This document shows, one piece after another, positions 9,071 through 23,984 of a stretch of DNA of 64,000 nucleotides. Both the position numbers and the translations under genes were made by a program. Under the pieces are notes generated by a model. The model was not told the DNA's origin, searched no databases, and saw only the letters and a program-made list of their open reading frames with translations. The first letter of the stretch is position 1, and each line of letters starts with the position of its first letter. Source of the stretch: Cohnella sp. SGD-V74 (GTDB lineage Bacteria; Bacillota; Bacilli; Paenibacillales; Paenibacillaceae); contig NZ_PVYW01000031.1 of assembly GCF_003001675.1 (NCBI RefSeq), positions 21,976 through 85,975 of the forward strand. Reading direction: 5' to 3'.

Positions 9071-9493
9071 TTAGGATTTTTTGACTTTCGGTCTCTTCGT
9101 TCCGTATTTGGAACGAGCTTGTTTGCGGTTGTTCACTCCAGCGGTATCCAGAGCTCCGCGAACGATGTGGTAACGAACACCCGGAAGGTCCTTAACCCGG
9201 CCTCCACGAACAAGAACGACGCTGTGCTCTTGCAGGTTGTGGCCGATTCCTCCGATGTAGGCGGTCACCTCTACGCGGTTCGTCAGACGAACACGAGCGT
9301 ATTTACGAAGAGCGGAGTTCGGTTTCTTCGGCGTCATCGTACCTACACGGGTGCAAACCCCGCGTTTTTGAGGAGCGCTCAGATCCGTTTCCACGCGTTT
9401 GAGAGCGTTGAAACCTCTTTGAAGCGCCGGCGATTTCGATTTTACGACCTTCGATTGACGTCCTTTGCGAACGAGCTGGTTGATTGTTGGCAT
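9071..9493 (-). CDS. rpsL: 30S ribosomal protein S12
   Basis: The ATG at 9493 gives a 140-residue S12 beginning MPTINQLVRKGRQSKVVKSK, with GGGGG ahead of it. The decoding-site loop TPKKPNSALRK is present near residue 41; its lysine is the classic streptomycin-resistance position and is wild type here. The second loop, VRGGRVKDLPGVRYH, is also intact. It is the first gene of the str operon, transcribed from its own promoter about 270 bp upstream. Confidence 0.98.
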   Translation of the reverse strand: MPTINQLVRKGRQSKVVKSKSPALQRGFNALKRVETDLSAPQKRGVCTRVGTMTPKKPNSALRKYARVRLTNRVEVTAYIGGIGHNLQEHSVVLVRGGRVKDLPGVRYHIVRGALDTAGVNNRKQARSKYGTKRPKVKKS

Positions 9494-9762
9494 GCTGCCA
9501 CCCCCTTCCCATGATGGGTACAAATAAGAAAAATAAGCGATCGGATCGACGCGAACTGCGAAGCCCACAGATCCAGGTGGTTCATTTTGAGAGGCGAGAA
9601 AGGGCTCGACCGGAACACCCGCATCCGCGGCAACCGCATCAAACCCGTTATTCCTATTCTCAATCGGCTCGATAAATCAACGGCCGATAATAGCTCACCA
9701 TCGCCTAAGTCCGCACCGGTCTCGGCACGTCTGAACGACGTACCTCTGGCACACACTAGAAC
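9494..9762 (-). other. Long 5' leader of the str operon
   Basis: About 270 bp separate the predicted transcription start from the rpsL ATG. No convincing open frame with a ribosome-binding site was found, and the sequence was not matched to a known leader family. The length alone suggests a structured leader that may carry regulation or processing signals. Confidence 0.4.
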
Positions 9763-9791
9763 ATATTATCACTTCGAAAATGCTGTGTCAA
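9763..9791 (-). promoter_or_regulatory. Sigma-A promoter of the str operon
   Basis: Minus-strand TTGACA (9786-9791) and TAATAT (9763-9768) are 17 bp apart, close to consensus. The promoter lies just after the stop codon of the ABC permease gene, so rpsL-rpsG-fusA-tuf has its own strong promoter. Confidence 0.85.
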
Positions 9792-9836
9792 GAACCTAGA
9801 TTTCCGCTTTGCGAAGATGCTTGTCCTCCGCGCCGA

Positions 9837-10541
9837 CTACATTTTTTTCCGGTCCATCAGTTTAAGAAAGAGACCGAACAGGATGCCCGCATACGCCCAC
9901 GGAGCGGCAAGGACGATAGATTGGTAACCTGCTGAGATTTCCTCGTGCCGGTTGAACGCGTCCATTAACGGAAATACGGGCGGAAGCAGCCAGATCAACC
10001 CCGCCAGCGAACCGGGCAGCGCATCCGCAATGCCTCCTGCGGCCAACGATAGGGCGACCGTCAGCAAGAGTCCTATGATCGCATAGCTGAGCTTCGGGAC
10101 GAGCTTGCTGGTAAACAGATAGGAGACTGCCGCCCCAACCATTCCCAGTCCGGCGTGGCCAATTAACGCGGCCAGCGCTTCTCCGGTCTCGGGCTGCCTG
10201 TCGAATTTGTCGAACAGAATCGGATACGCGACGGCGACGACGGACAAGCAGACGGTCCAGAAGGCGATCACCGACGCTCGCGCGGCGTAGTATTTCGTCT
10301 GTCCTCCCGCATGAAGCGAGCCGATCATCTGCTGCGTCACATCTTCCGCGTCTACGTAACCGAAGCCGAGCCAAGCGGCGAAGAGGAACGTCAAGGTCGC
10401 CGTTAACGAATAGCTGGGCATGACGGGATTGGGCACGACGCTATAAATAAAAAACAGTGCGATTCCGAAAAACAGCATCGGTCCGACGTATCTATAAGTC
10501 CGCGTGTAATGCTTAAACGAGAATGCCATAATGCCCAGCAT
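9837..10541 (-). CDS. Predicted ABC transporter membrane subunit
   Basis: The 234-residue protein is hydrophobic with about six predicted membrane segments, the layout of small ABC-2 type permeases. No close family was recognised by eye. It starts 4 bp downstream of the stop of the ATPase gene, with GGGGGAT as ribosome-binding site, so the two genes form one translationally coupled unit. The pair is probably a small exporter of unknown substrate. It occupies the place between rpoC and rpsL where B. subtilis carries the L7Ae-like gene. Confidence 0.75.
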   Translation of the reverse strand: MLGIMAFSFKHYTRTYRYVGPMLFFGIALFFIYSVVPNPVMPSYSLTATLTFLFAAWLGFGYVDAEDVTQQMIGSLHAGGQTKYYAARASVIAFWTVCLSVVAVAYPILFDKFDRQPETGEALAALIGHAGLGMVGAAVSYLFTSKLVPKLSYAIIGLLLTVALSLAAGGIADALPGSLAGLIWLLPPVFPLMDAFNRHEEISAGYQSIVLAAPWAYAGILFGLFLKLMDRKKM

Positions 10542-10544
10542 CGA

Positions 10545-11420
10545 TTATCCCCCATCAACGAACGGCCGGCGTTCGGCGTCCCCATCGGCGTTCCGAACCG
10601 AGCGAATCGATCCGTTCGCCGCCAGAACGGCGCGAAGGAAAGCGTCGCACCGGACCGCTTCGATGCGGCAGCCCCAGCCTCCTCTTATTCTATACCTCGC
10701 AATGATCCCATCCGAAACCGCGCACACCCGATCCGTCTCCTCGTCGGCCAACTCGAACTCCGCGATTTTGCACGGCACAGAGCCCGCTCGAACGGCGGTC
10801 TGCTCTGCAGTCCCGTCCCGAAGCCGTACAACCCGATCCGCGAGTCGCTCTACGAGCATCTGCTCGTGCGTCGAGAAGACGATCGTCGCGCCCTCTTCCT
10901 TAAGCTGCAGCAGAACGTCCGTCAGTTCGGCGCGCGTTCGCGAATCCAGCCCCGACAACGGCTCGTCGAGCAGAAGCAATTCCGGGCTTCCCAGCAGCGC
11001 CTGCATCAGATTAACCTTCTGCAGATTTCCTTTGGAGAGATCTGCGAGCCGCTGCCTCTCTGTCGATTGAAGCCGAAACAGCTCGAACAGATTGTCGATG
11101 ATCCCGTTCGCCGCCTGCGGCTCCATACCGCGGATTTTCGCCATTGCGAGCAAATATTCCCTCGCGGAGTGACGCAGCCTGGGGAAGCCGTCCGGCGCAA
11201 ATCCGATGCGATTCGGCGGTATGCTCGCCAATCTGGCGCCTCCGTCCAGGGCGCTCAGTCCGCTTAGCGCCTTGAGCAACGTGCTCTTGCCCGATCCGTT
11301 GCTCCCGAGCAAGGCAACGACTTCCCCCCGCCCGATCTCCAGCGACAGCTTGTCCAGCACGATGCGACCGGCGAAGCTTCGCCGGACTTCCTCAAGCCGG
11401 ACGATCGGCTTATTTGGCAT
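10545..11420 (-). CDS. ABC transporter ATP-binding protein
   Basis: The 291-residue protein has a complete nucleotide-binding domain: Walker A GSNGSGKST (about 38-46), signature LSKGN instead of LSGGQ, Walker B LLLLDEPLSGLD, and a switch histidine in STHEQ. The LSKGN form is common in CcmA-like ATPases of ABC-2 exporters. About 80 residues follow the ATPase core and are not assigned. A GAAGGAGGCG sequence precedes the ATG. It pairs with the downstream membrane protein; substrate is unknown. Confidence 0.88.
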   Translation of the reverse strand: MPNKPIVRLEEVRRSFAGRIVLDKLSLEIGRGEVVALLGSNGSGKSTLLKALSGLSALDGGARLASIPPNRIGFAPDGFPRLRHSAREYLLAMAKIRGMEPQAANGIIDNLFELFRLQSTERQRLADLSKGNLQKVNLMQALLGSPELLLLDEPLSGLDSRTRAELTDVLLQLKEEGATIVFSTHEQMLVERLADRVVRLRDGTAEQTAVRAGSVPCKIAEFELADEETDRVCAVSDGIIARYRIRGGWGCRIEAVRCDAFLRAVLAANGSIRSVRNADGDAERRPFVDGG

Positions 11421-11611
11421 GAAGACGCCTCCTTCCTCTTCCGTCTCCGTCGGCGTCCCGTTGGCGCGCCGTTGTTCGACTAGAGCGTTTCAGAAATAAA
11501 ATGCAACAACAATCGAAGCCGATGCAGCCGACTTACCGTTAGAACATTCGCCACGCGGCTGTTTTAACCCGATACGGCCGACCTGCAAGCTTCGCTGGTC
11601 CACCGCTCGCC
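11421..11611. other. Non-coding stretch between the ABC genes and the repeat array
   Basis: No gene with a ribosome-binding site and family resemblance is visible on either strand. In particular the L7Ae-like protein normally found between rpoC and rpsL was not found here or anywhere between 9.5 and 12 kb. Small open frames overlapping the adjacent repeats are low-complexity shadows. Confidence 0.5.
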
Positions 11612-11822
11612 GCTGCAACACGACTGAGCGAGGTTGCAGACTCGCCAGCCCTCCGTTTGCCGGCTGCAACACGGCTGAGCGAGGTTGCAGACTCGTTGTC
11701 CCTCCGTTTGCCGGCTGCAACACGACTGAGCAGGGTTGCAGACTCGCCGGCCCTCCGTTTGCCGCTGCAACACGGCTGAGCGAGGTTGCAGACTCGCCAG
11801 CCCTCCGTTTGCCGGCTGCAAC
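11612..11822. repeat. Tandem array, 51-bp period, about four to five units
   Basis: The octamer GCTGCAAC recurs at 11612, 11663, 11714, 11764 and 11815, a period of 50-51 bp. Between copies lie the blocks GAGGTTGCAGACTCGCCAG and CCCTCCGTTTGCCG with few differences. It lies between rpoC and the ABC genes. The units resemble, in reverse orientation, the larger array at 39.5-40.3 kb. Confidence 0.9.
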
Positions 11823-11930
11823 ACGACTCAATCGCCTTAGACTCTTCGACTTCTTACGCGTAGGCTTGGTCCTCCCGCAACCAGACTCTCGCTGGCTAGA
11901 AGATGCGTGCTTGCTGGACACGCCATCCAT

Positions 11931-11963
11931 CAAAAAAAGCGGATACCGCTGCCGGTATCCGCT
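11931..11963 (-). terminator. Rho-independent terminator after rpoC
   Basis: A 10-bp stem AGCGGATACC (11938-11947) pairs with GGTATCCGCT (11954-11963), followed on the minus strand by seven T residues. It lies 17 bp past the rpoC stop codon and separates rpoBC from the repeat array and the ABC genes. Confidence 0.9.
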
Positions 11964-11979
11964 TCTGTGACAATTGATG

Positions 11980-15603
<3,624 letters not shown>

Positions 15604-15648
15604 GGAGCAAGCCCTCCTTCATCGTTGCTAAGATTTCGGATCCTAAAG

Positions 15649-19194
<3,546 letters not shown>

Positions 19195-19406
19195 CTTAAC
19201 CTCACCCCTTAAGTCTGCTTCAACACATAAATAAAGAAAAGCCACTTATGCGCCGGTTGGCGGCACAATGGCAACTCATCCTGCCTTTACCCCAAAACAA
19301 ACCCATTATACGCCATTCGATGCGATTTTATTCCTGGGAAAAGAACCGGAGTTTGCTGGCTTTTGTGTTGAAGACAATTAGCCCATCCTAATACTGACAT
19401 TTTTTA

Positions 19407-19435
19407 ATAATACCATAGCGAAAATGTCAAGTCAA
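19407..19435 (-). promoter_or_regulatory. Sigma-A promoter of rpoB-rpoC
   Basis: Minus-strand TTGACT (19430-19435) and TATTAT (19407-19412) are 17 bp apart. An overlapping TTGACA at 19424-19429 is less well spaced. A second TATAAT at about 19306-19311 has no good -35. The element begins right after the ybxB stop and leaves a leader of about 200 nt. Confidence 0.75.
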
Positions 19436-19440
19436 ATTTT

Positions 19441-20055
19441 TTATTCACTTTTCGTCTTTTTGGCCTTGTAAATCCGAAATCCCTTATCCTTGGCGACTTC
19501 CGCGACTTCATCCTCGCCAAAAATTTCTTCCAGTCTGGCTCTCGCCGAGGGAGCTCCCTGCTTGTTCTGAATGACGATCCAGAGCTCTCCTCCGGGATTC
19601 AGCCTTTCGAAGGCTTCCTGGAACACCCGGTGCACGACGGCTTTGCCCGCGCGAATCGGCGGATTGGACAGAATGACGTCGAAGCTGTCGTCCTGTACCG
19701 CTTCGTACAAGTCGCTTCGGGCGAACGATACGTTGCCTATGCCGTTCGCTCTGGCGTTCATTTCAGCCAGCTCGACCGCTCTCTCGTTAATATCGATCAG
19801 CTTGACATGTCCTTGCGGCGCAAGGCGGGCCGCAACGAGACCGATCGGGCCGTATCCGCAGCCGATATCCAGAACCCGCGCATCCGCGGGAATGTCCATA
19901 TGCTCGATAAGCACCCGACTTCCGTAGTCCACCCCGTCCCGCGAAAACACGCCCGCGTCCGAAGTCAACTTCAGACGAACGCCGCGCAGCGTCGTTTCGA
20001 ACGAGCGCCGGTCGCTCTGCGATTTGGGTTTGGCCGAATAGTAATGATCGTTCAT
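19441..20055 (-). CDS. ybxB: RsmC-like class I methyltransferase (YbxB)
   Basis: The 204-residue protein has the SAM-binding motif VLDIGCGYGPIGLVAARLA (about 60-78), the acidic motif II LIDINERAVELAEMNAR, and NPP in motif IV (SNPPIRAGK). This matches the RsmC/RlmG-like rRNA guanine-N2 methyltransferase family, of which B. subtilis YbxB is a member in the same position between rplL and rpoB. The NPP motif is typical of enzymes that modify exocyclic amines. An ATG follows GGAGGAGTACAGA. The exact rRNA target is not deducible from sequence. Confidence 0.88.
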   Translation of the reverse strand: MNDHYYSAKPKSQSDRRSFETTLRGVRLKLTSDAGVFSRDGVDYGSRVLIEHMDIPADARVLDIGCGYGPIGLVAARLAPQGHVKLIDINERAVELAEMNARANGIGNVSFARSDLYEAVQDDSFDVILSNPPIRAGKAVVHRVFQEAFERLNPGGELWIVIQNKQGAPSARARLEEIFGEDEVAEVAKDKGFRIYKAKKTKSE

Positions 20056-20117
20056 TCTGTACTCCTCCGCACACCGGTCAGGCTGCCTTCTCTAAGCATG
20101 ATCAACTTTGCGCATGA

Positions 20118-20152
20118 ACAAACCCCTCGAAGAAAATCTTCAAGGGGTTTGT
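20118..20152 (-). terminator. Stem-loop after rplL, possible weak terminator
   Basis: Arms ACAAACCCCT (20118-20127) and AGGGGTTTGT (20143-20152) pair perfectly, extended by GAAGA/TCTTC after one mismatch. On the minus strand the stem ends TTTGT and is not followed by a longer T-run, so it may act as a partial terminator or processing site between rplL and ybxB. Confidence 0.55.
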
Positions 20153-20165
20153 GAGGTCCCGCTTC

Positions 20166-20528
20166 TTATTTTACTTCTACTTTAGCGCCGGCTTCTTCAA
20201 GCTTAGCTTTGATAGCGTCGGCTTCTTCTTTGGAAGTCTTCTCTTTGATCGGCTTCGGAGCGTTGTCTACGAGGTCTTTTGCTTCTTTCAAGCCGAGGCC
20301 CGTGATTTCGCGAACCGCTTTGATAACGTTGATTTTGGAAGCGCCAGCTTCGGCCAAAATAACGTCGAACTCAGTTTGCTCAGCAGCAGCTTCAGCAGCG
20401 CCGCCTGCAACTACCGCTACAGGAGCAGCAGCCGTTACGCCGAATTCTTCTTCGATTGCTTTTACCAGATCGTTCAGTTCGAGAACAGTCATCGTTTTGA
20501 TGGCTTCCAAGATTTGCTCTTTGCTCAT
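20166..20528 (-). CDS. rplL: 50S ribosomal protein L7/L12
   Basis: Starting at the ATG at 20528 gives 120 residues beginning MSKEQILEAIKTMTVLELND; GGAGG lies 8 bp upstream, so the five-residue longer frame is not favoured. The N-terminal dimer domain, the Ala/Val-rich hinge (about 36-52) and the C-terminal factor-binding domain with GLGLKEAKDLVDNAPKPIKE are complete. L7/L12 forms the stalk that recruits translation factors. It follows rplJ and shares the L10-leader control. Confidence 0.98.
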   Translation of the reverse strand: MSKEQILEAIKTMTVLELNDLVKAIEEEFGVTAAAPVAVVAGGAAEAAAEQTEFDVILAEAGASKINVIKAVREITGLGLKEAKDLVDNAPKPIKEKTSKEEADAIKAKLEEAGAKVEVK

Positions 20529-20596
20529 TTGATGTTCCTCCATGTATTGAGATCACTGGGATCTTCTTATTTTTTGATAATTCGTTCGAAAAGGTC

Positions 20597-21097
20597 TTAC
20601 GCGCTCGCTTCGTTCTTCTCCGACACCGCTTTGACAGCGAGGGCGAAGTTGCGAACAGGAGCTTGAAGTACGCTAAGCAGCATGGACAGCAAGCCTTCGC
20701 GGGACGGAAGATCCGCCAACGCCTTCACTTGAGCCGCGTCGTAGAATACTCCGTCTACGATACCGCCTTTGATCTTCAGCGCGTCGTTCTTCTTGGCGAA
20801 GTCGCTCAGAATCTTAGCTGGAGCTACGGCATCAGCACCGAATGCAACTGCAGTCGGTCCGGTCAGCACGGCGTCCAGATCGCTCAGTTCCGCGCTTGCG
20901 GCAGCGCGGCTGACCAGGGAGTTCTTCAACACCTGGAATTCAACGCCGGCTTCGCGCAATTGTTTCCGAAGCAACGTAACTTGAGCCACGTTCAGACCGC
21001 GGTAATCGGCGATGACCGTGCTGCTGCTCTCGCGCAGCTTCGCTGCGATCGCGTCGACCTCTTGCTGTTTCGCTGCAATGATTTTCGCATTTGCCAT
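20597..21097 (-). CDS. rplJ: 50S ribosomal protein L10
   Basis: Starting at the ATG at 21097 gives 166 residues beginning MANAKIIAAKQQEVDAIAAK, preceded by AGGAGGTGCACACA. The motif STVIADYRGLNVAQVTLLRK near residue 27 is the L10 signature, and the C-terminal helix that binds L7/L12 dimers follows. L10 is the base of the stalk and regulates its own mRNA through the leader just upstream. Confidence 0.98.
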   Translation of the reverse strand: MANAKIIAAKQQEVDAIAAKLRESSSTVIADYRGLNVAQVTLLRKQLREAGVEFQVLKNSLVSRAAASAELSDLDAVLTGPTAVAFGADAVAPAKILSDFAKKNDALKIKGGIVDGVFYDAAQVKALADLPSREGLLSMLLSVLQAPVRNFALAVKAVSEKNEASA

Positions 21098-21104
21098 TGT
21101 GTGC

Positions 21105-21332
21105 ACCTCCTATGATTTTTGGATAACACCGTATATCGTCACGTACGATCTCAGAGGCATAAGAAATGCCTCCGCAGACTGTGCGGAGGCATGACGCGAT
21201 CTCGCTTCTACACGCGGATGCGCTAGGCATCCGGCATACAAGAAAAGTTCTATTCACACACCTCGGTAGGAAATTAAGCTTGGCAATGCGCCCAGCACCT
21301 ACGGTCTACGGTATCCATATTCGTTTGTCAGC
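21105..21332 (-). ncRNA. L10 leader (autoregulatory mRNA element)
   Basis: On the minus strand the region contains CGTAGGTGCTGGGCGCATTG and CTTAATTTCCTACCGAGGTG, the conserved L10-binding kink region of Firmicute rplJ leaders. A GC-rich hairpin follows at 21166-21192, with a U-rich stretch. This is the known L10 leader arrangement, in which excess L10 (with L7/L12) lowers rplJL expression. Recognition is by conserved sequence, not by a covariance search. Confidence 0.85.
21158..21192 (-). terminator. Attenuator hairpin in the rplJ leader
   Basis: An 11-bp perfect stem ATGCCTCCGCA (21166-21176) with TGCGGAGGCAT (21182-21192) is followed on the minus strand by TTTCTTAT. Its place between the L10-binding region and the rplJ ribosome-binding site fits a regulated terminator. 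Confidence 0.7.
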
Positions 21333-21338
21333 TTCATC

Positions 21339-21367
21339 AGACTACCACTAAAGCGGTCCGATGTCAA
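21339..21367 (-). promoter_or_regulatory. Sigma-A promoter of rplJ-rplL
   Basis: Minus-strand TTGACA (21362-21367) and TAGTCT (21339-21344) are 17 bp apart. It lies between rplA and the L10 leader, so rplJL can be transcribed separately from rplKA. Confidence 0.75.
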
Positions 21368-21398
21368 AGACCGTTTGTTGCCATCTCTGCCAGAAGGA

Positions 21399-22091
21399 TT
21401 AGCGGTATGCCGCCGCGTTAACGCGAGCGCCTGGTCCCATCGTCGAAGAAATCGAGACGTTCTTCAGGTAAATCCCTTTGGAAGAAGCTGGTTTAGCGCG
21501 GTTCAGCGCGTCGATCAGAGCTTTCAAGTTCTCGTTCAGCTTGTCAGCGTCGAACGAAACTTTACCGATCGGAGCGTGAATTTGTCCGGCTTTGTCCAGA
21601 CGGTATTCGATTTTACCGGCTTTGATCTCTTGGATGGCTTTCGCAACGTCGTTCGTTACGGTTCCAGCCTTAGGGTTCGGCATCAAGCCTTTGCCCCCGA
21701 GAATACGGCCGAGCTTACCTACTTCGCCCATCATGTCCGGAGTCGCGACGCAGACGTCGAACTCGAACCATCCTTGTTGGATTTTGTTGATGAGGTCAGC
21801 ATCCCCTACGTAGTCCGCTCCAGCAGCTTCAGCTTCTTTCAGCTTCTCGCCTTTCGCGAATACGAGGACGCGTTGCGTTTTGCCGGTGCCGTGAGGCAGG
21901 ACGACTACGCCGCGCACCGCTTGGTCTTGCTTTCTCGGATCAACGCCGAGGCGGACGGCAGCTTCGACAGTTTCGTCGAATTTGGCCGTTGCCGCTTTCT
22001 TCACGAGCTCGATCGCTTCCAACGATTCGTAGGTAGCGTCGCGGTCGATCAGCTTGGCGGCTTCTCTGAATTTCTTACCGTGTTTAGCCAA
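21399..22091 (-). CDS. rplA: 50S ribosomal protein L1
   Basis: The 230-residue protein starts MAKHGKKFREAAKLIDRDAT and has the L1 signature GKGLMPNPKAGTVTNDVAKA near residue 127. L1 forms the mobile stalk at the E site and is usually also a translational repressor of its own mRNA. The start codon is a TTG at the end of the GGAGGAGAACAAC context according to frame and family length. It is followed by the rplJ promoter and leader. Confidence 0.96.
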   Translation of the reverse strand: MAKHGKKFREAAKLIDRDATYESLEAIELVKKAATAKFDETVEAAVRLGVDPRKQDQAVRGVVVLPHGTGKTQRVLVFAKGEKLKEAEAAGADYVGDADLINKIQQGWFEFDVCVATPDMMGEVGKLGRILGGKGLMPNPKAGTVTNDVAKAIQEIKAGKIEYRLDKAGQIHAPIGKVSFDADKLNENLKALIDALNRAKPASSKGIYLKNVSISSTMGPGARVNAAAYR

Positions 22092-22107
22092 GTTGTTCTC
22101 CTCCTTT

Positions 22108-22176
22108 TGTGGTAGTAACGGTCTGTTCCAATCCGCGATCCCTCTGCAGGGAACGGCAGATTGTCCCTCCCACTAG
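22108..22176 (-). promoter_or_regulatory. Probable L1-binding leader before rplA
   Basis: On the minus strand TAGTGGGAGG (about 22167-22176) is followed some 45 bases later by CCGTTACTACCAC (22109-22121) just before the rplA Shine-Dalgarno. This resembles the conserved L1-binding element of Firmicute rplA leaders, where L1 mimics its 23S site. An 8-bp perfect palindrome CGCGTCCG/CGGACGCG at 22177-22194 lies immediately upstream. Assignment is from memory of the motif. Confidence 0.5.
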
Positions 22177-22214
22177 CGCGTCCGTGCGGACGCGTCAAAC
22201 CGCCGTCAAGGCGA

Positions 22215-22640
22215 TTAGTCTTCGATCGTAACGCCCATGCTGCGGGCCGTACCTTCGACCATACGCATTGCAGCTTCAACGGAAGCCGCGTTCAAGTCTT
22301 GCATCTTCTGCTCGGCGATCTCGCGAACTTTCGCGCGCTTAACCGTAGCGACTTTCTTCTTGTTCGGCTCGCCGGAACCTTTTTGGATTCCCGCCGCTAC
22401 GCGAAGCAGTACCGCTGCCGGAGGAGTTTTCGTCTCGAACGTGAAGGAACGATCCTCGTATACGGAAATGACGACCGGAATTACCAGGCCGGCTTGATCC
22501 GCCGTGCGAGCGTTGAACTCTTTACAGAATTGCATGATGTTAACGCCAGCTTGACCGAGCGCAGGACCGATTGGCGGCGCAGGGTTAGCTTTACCCGCGT
22601 TAACTTGCAACTTAACCAGCTTGATCACTTTCTTTGCCAT
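22215..22640 (-). CDS. rplK: 50S ribosomal protein L11
   Basis: The ATG at 22640 gives 141 residues beginning MAKKVIKLVKLQVNAGKANP; GGAGGTGTGCAAC lies upstream. The proline-rich loop PAPPIGPALGQAGVNIMQFC is the L11 N-terminal hallmark and thiopeptide-binding surface. L11 helps bind translation factors and activates RelA. Gene order nusG-rplK-rplA is standard. Confidence 0.98.
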   Translation of the reverse strand: MAKKVIKLVKLQVNAGKANPAPPIGPALGQAGVNIMQFCKEFNARTADQAGLVIPVVISVYEDRSFTFETKTPPAAVLLRVAAGIQKGSGEPNKKKVATVKRAKVREIAEQKMQDLNAASVEAAMRMVEGTARSMGVTIED

Positions 22641-22725
22641 GTTGCACACCTCCCTGACCCATAATGCGGTTTAACGGAACTCTCGTCCCTCCCGCTCTTT
22701 CAAGAAACCCGAACTGCAAAGATAC

Positions 22726-23259
22726 TTATATCTTCTCCACTTGAGTGAAATCCAACTCAACCGGGGTTTCCCTGCCGAACATGTTGACGTGCACCTTCAG
22801 CTTGCTCTTGTCGGCGAGAATCTCTTCCACGGACCCGACAAAATTGGCGAAAGGCCCGACCTTGACGCGGACGTTCTCTTTCAGTTCGAAATCGATGACC
22901 GGCTTCGGCTCGTCCATGCCCATGTGACGCAGAATTCCTTCCACCTCGTCAGGCAAGAGCGCCGTCGGCTTCGATCCCGATCCGGTGGAGCCGACAAAGC
23001 CGGTAACTCCCGGCGTATTGCGGACCACGTACCAAGAATCGTCCGTTTGGATCATCTCCACGAGGACGTAGCCCGGATACACTTTGCGCATAACCGTCTT
23101 TTTCTTGCCGTCCTTGTTGACGATCTCCTCTTCCATCGGCACGAGGACGCGGAAGATTTTGTCTTGCATACCCATAGATTCCACGCGTTTCTCCAGGTTC
23201 GCCTTAACCTTGTTCTCGTACCCGGAGTACGTGTGGACTACGTACCATCTTTTCTCCAT
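22726..23259 (-). CDS. nusG: Transcription termination/antitermination factor NusG
   Basis: The 177-residue protein starts MEKRWYVVHTYSGYENKVKA, the NGN domain that binds RNA polymerase, and ends with a KOW domain (VRVKVGPFANFVGSVEEILA). It has the usual two-domain length. NusG couples polymerase pausing and elongation, and in Firmicutes binds the non-template strand at pauses. It follows secE by 25 bp in the canonical order. Confidence 0.97.
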   Translation of the reverse strand: MEKRWYVVHTYSGYENKVKANLEKRVESMGMQDKIFRVLVPMEEEIVNKDGKKKTVMRKVYPGYVLVEMIQTDDSWYVVRNTPGVTGFVGSTGSGSKPTALLPDEVEGILRHMGMDEPKPVIDFELKENVRVKVGPFANFVGSVEEILADKSKLKVHVNMFGRETPVELDFTQVEKI

Positions 23260-23284
23260 GGAAAAGCCACCTTTGGTTCCTGCG

Positions 23285-23494
23285 TCAGATGATCATATCG
23301 ACGAGGGATGAAATACCGATGTCCAGCACCCAGAAGTAGATCGTTACCAGAACCACGGTCACAATGACGATGATCGTGTAGCTGACAAGCTCTTTCCGGT
23401 TGGGCCAACGGACTTTCTTTAGTTCGTTCCAGCTATCGGCAAAAAACGAAAAAAAGGACCCAAAGTTTTGCTTCATTTTAGCCAGGAAAGTCAC
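23285..23494 (-). CDS. secE: Preprotein translocase subunit SecE
   Basis: A small protein of about 70 residues with an amphipathic region followed by one membrane helix (VSYTIIVIVTVVLVTIYFWV), as in Gram-positive SecE. WNELKKVRWPNRKELVSYT is the family signature. The ATG at 23500 sits directly against AGGAGGT, so the GTG at 23494, 7 bp from AGGAGG, is the better start; the difference is two residues. It works with SecY in protein export. Confidence 0.93.
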   Translation of the reverse strand: MTFLAKMKQNFGSFFSFFADSWNELKKVRWPNRKELVSYTIIVIVTVVLVTIYFWVLDIGISSLVDMII

Positions 23495-23512
23495 GTTCAT
23501 ACCTCCTAGGAG

Positions 23513-23662
23513 TTACCGCGTCTCGCGATGAGGAGTATGTTCATTGCAAAATTTGCAGAACTTCTTCAACTCGATGCGATCGGCGTGAGTCCGTTTGTTC
23601 TTGCTCGACGTGTAGTTCCGTTGCTTGCAGCTTGTGCAAGCCAGCGTGATGATCACCCGCAT
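23513..23662 (-). CDS. rpmG: 50S ribosomal protein L33 (zinc-binding form)
   Basis: Translating the minus strand from the ATG at 23662 gives a 49-residue L33: MRVIITLACTSCKQRNYTSS, then KNKRTHADRIELKKFCKFC and a short tail. Cysteines 9, 12, 36 and 39 form the zinc ribbon, so this is the C+ paralogue. GGGAGGTGGAAGGG precedes the start. It comes just before secE, as in B. subtilis, where this copy is rpmGB. Confidence 0.95.
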   Translation of the reverse strand: MRVIITLACTSCKQRNYTSSKNKRTHADRIELKKFCKFCNEHTPHRETR

Positions 23663-23846
23663 CCCTTCCACCTCCCGGGATCATGACTTCATAAAAATAC
23701 AACCATTCAGCGGAAACTCCAGCTTGGCGAACCAAGGCTGAGTTTGAAATCGTCGGCCGATGGCAAGCCATCAAGACAACAATTCCTGGTGTTTCGCCGA
23801 TGATTCAGAGCCAGCGCATAAGAAACCACGTTAAGGTTACTAAAAT
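23663..23846. other. 5' leader of rpmG-secE-nusG
   Basis: The 184 bp between the predicted promoter and rpmG contain no convincing gene. Together with the promoter and the ALDH 3' flank this is a stretch of just over 300 bp without coding sequence. No clear terminator for the upstream aldehyde dehydrogenase gene was seen. Confidence 0.4.
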
Positions 23847-23875
23847 AATTTATCACAGGGGCAAATCGATGTCAA
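23847..23875 (-). promoter_or_regulatory. Sigma-A promoter of rpmG-secE-nusG
   Basis: Minus-strand TTGACA (23870-23875) and TAAATT (23847-23852) are 17 bp apart. It lies between the aldehyde dehydrogenase gene and rpmG, giving this unit a promoter separate from sigH. Confidence 0.75.
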
Positions 23876-23984
23876 CGAAAACCGTCTGGGCATGTCTGGC
23901 ATCGGTTAATACCATTCTTCCTGTTTTCGTTCTATTTAATCGCCGGCCCCGGAAAAATATTTTCATAGCAAGCGTCCAATCCGC

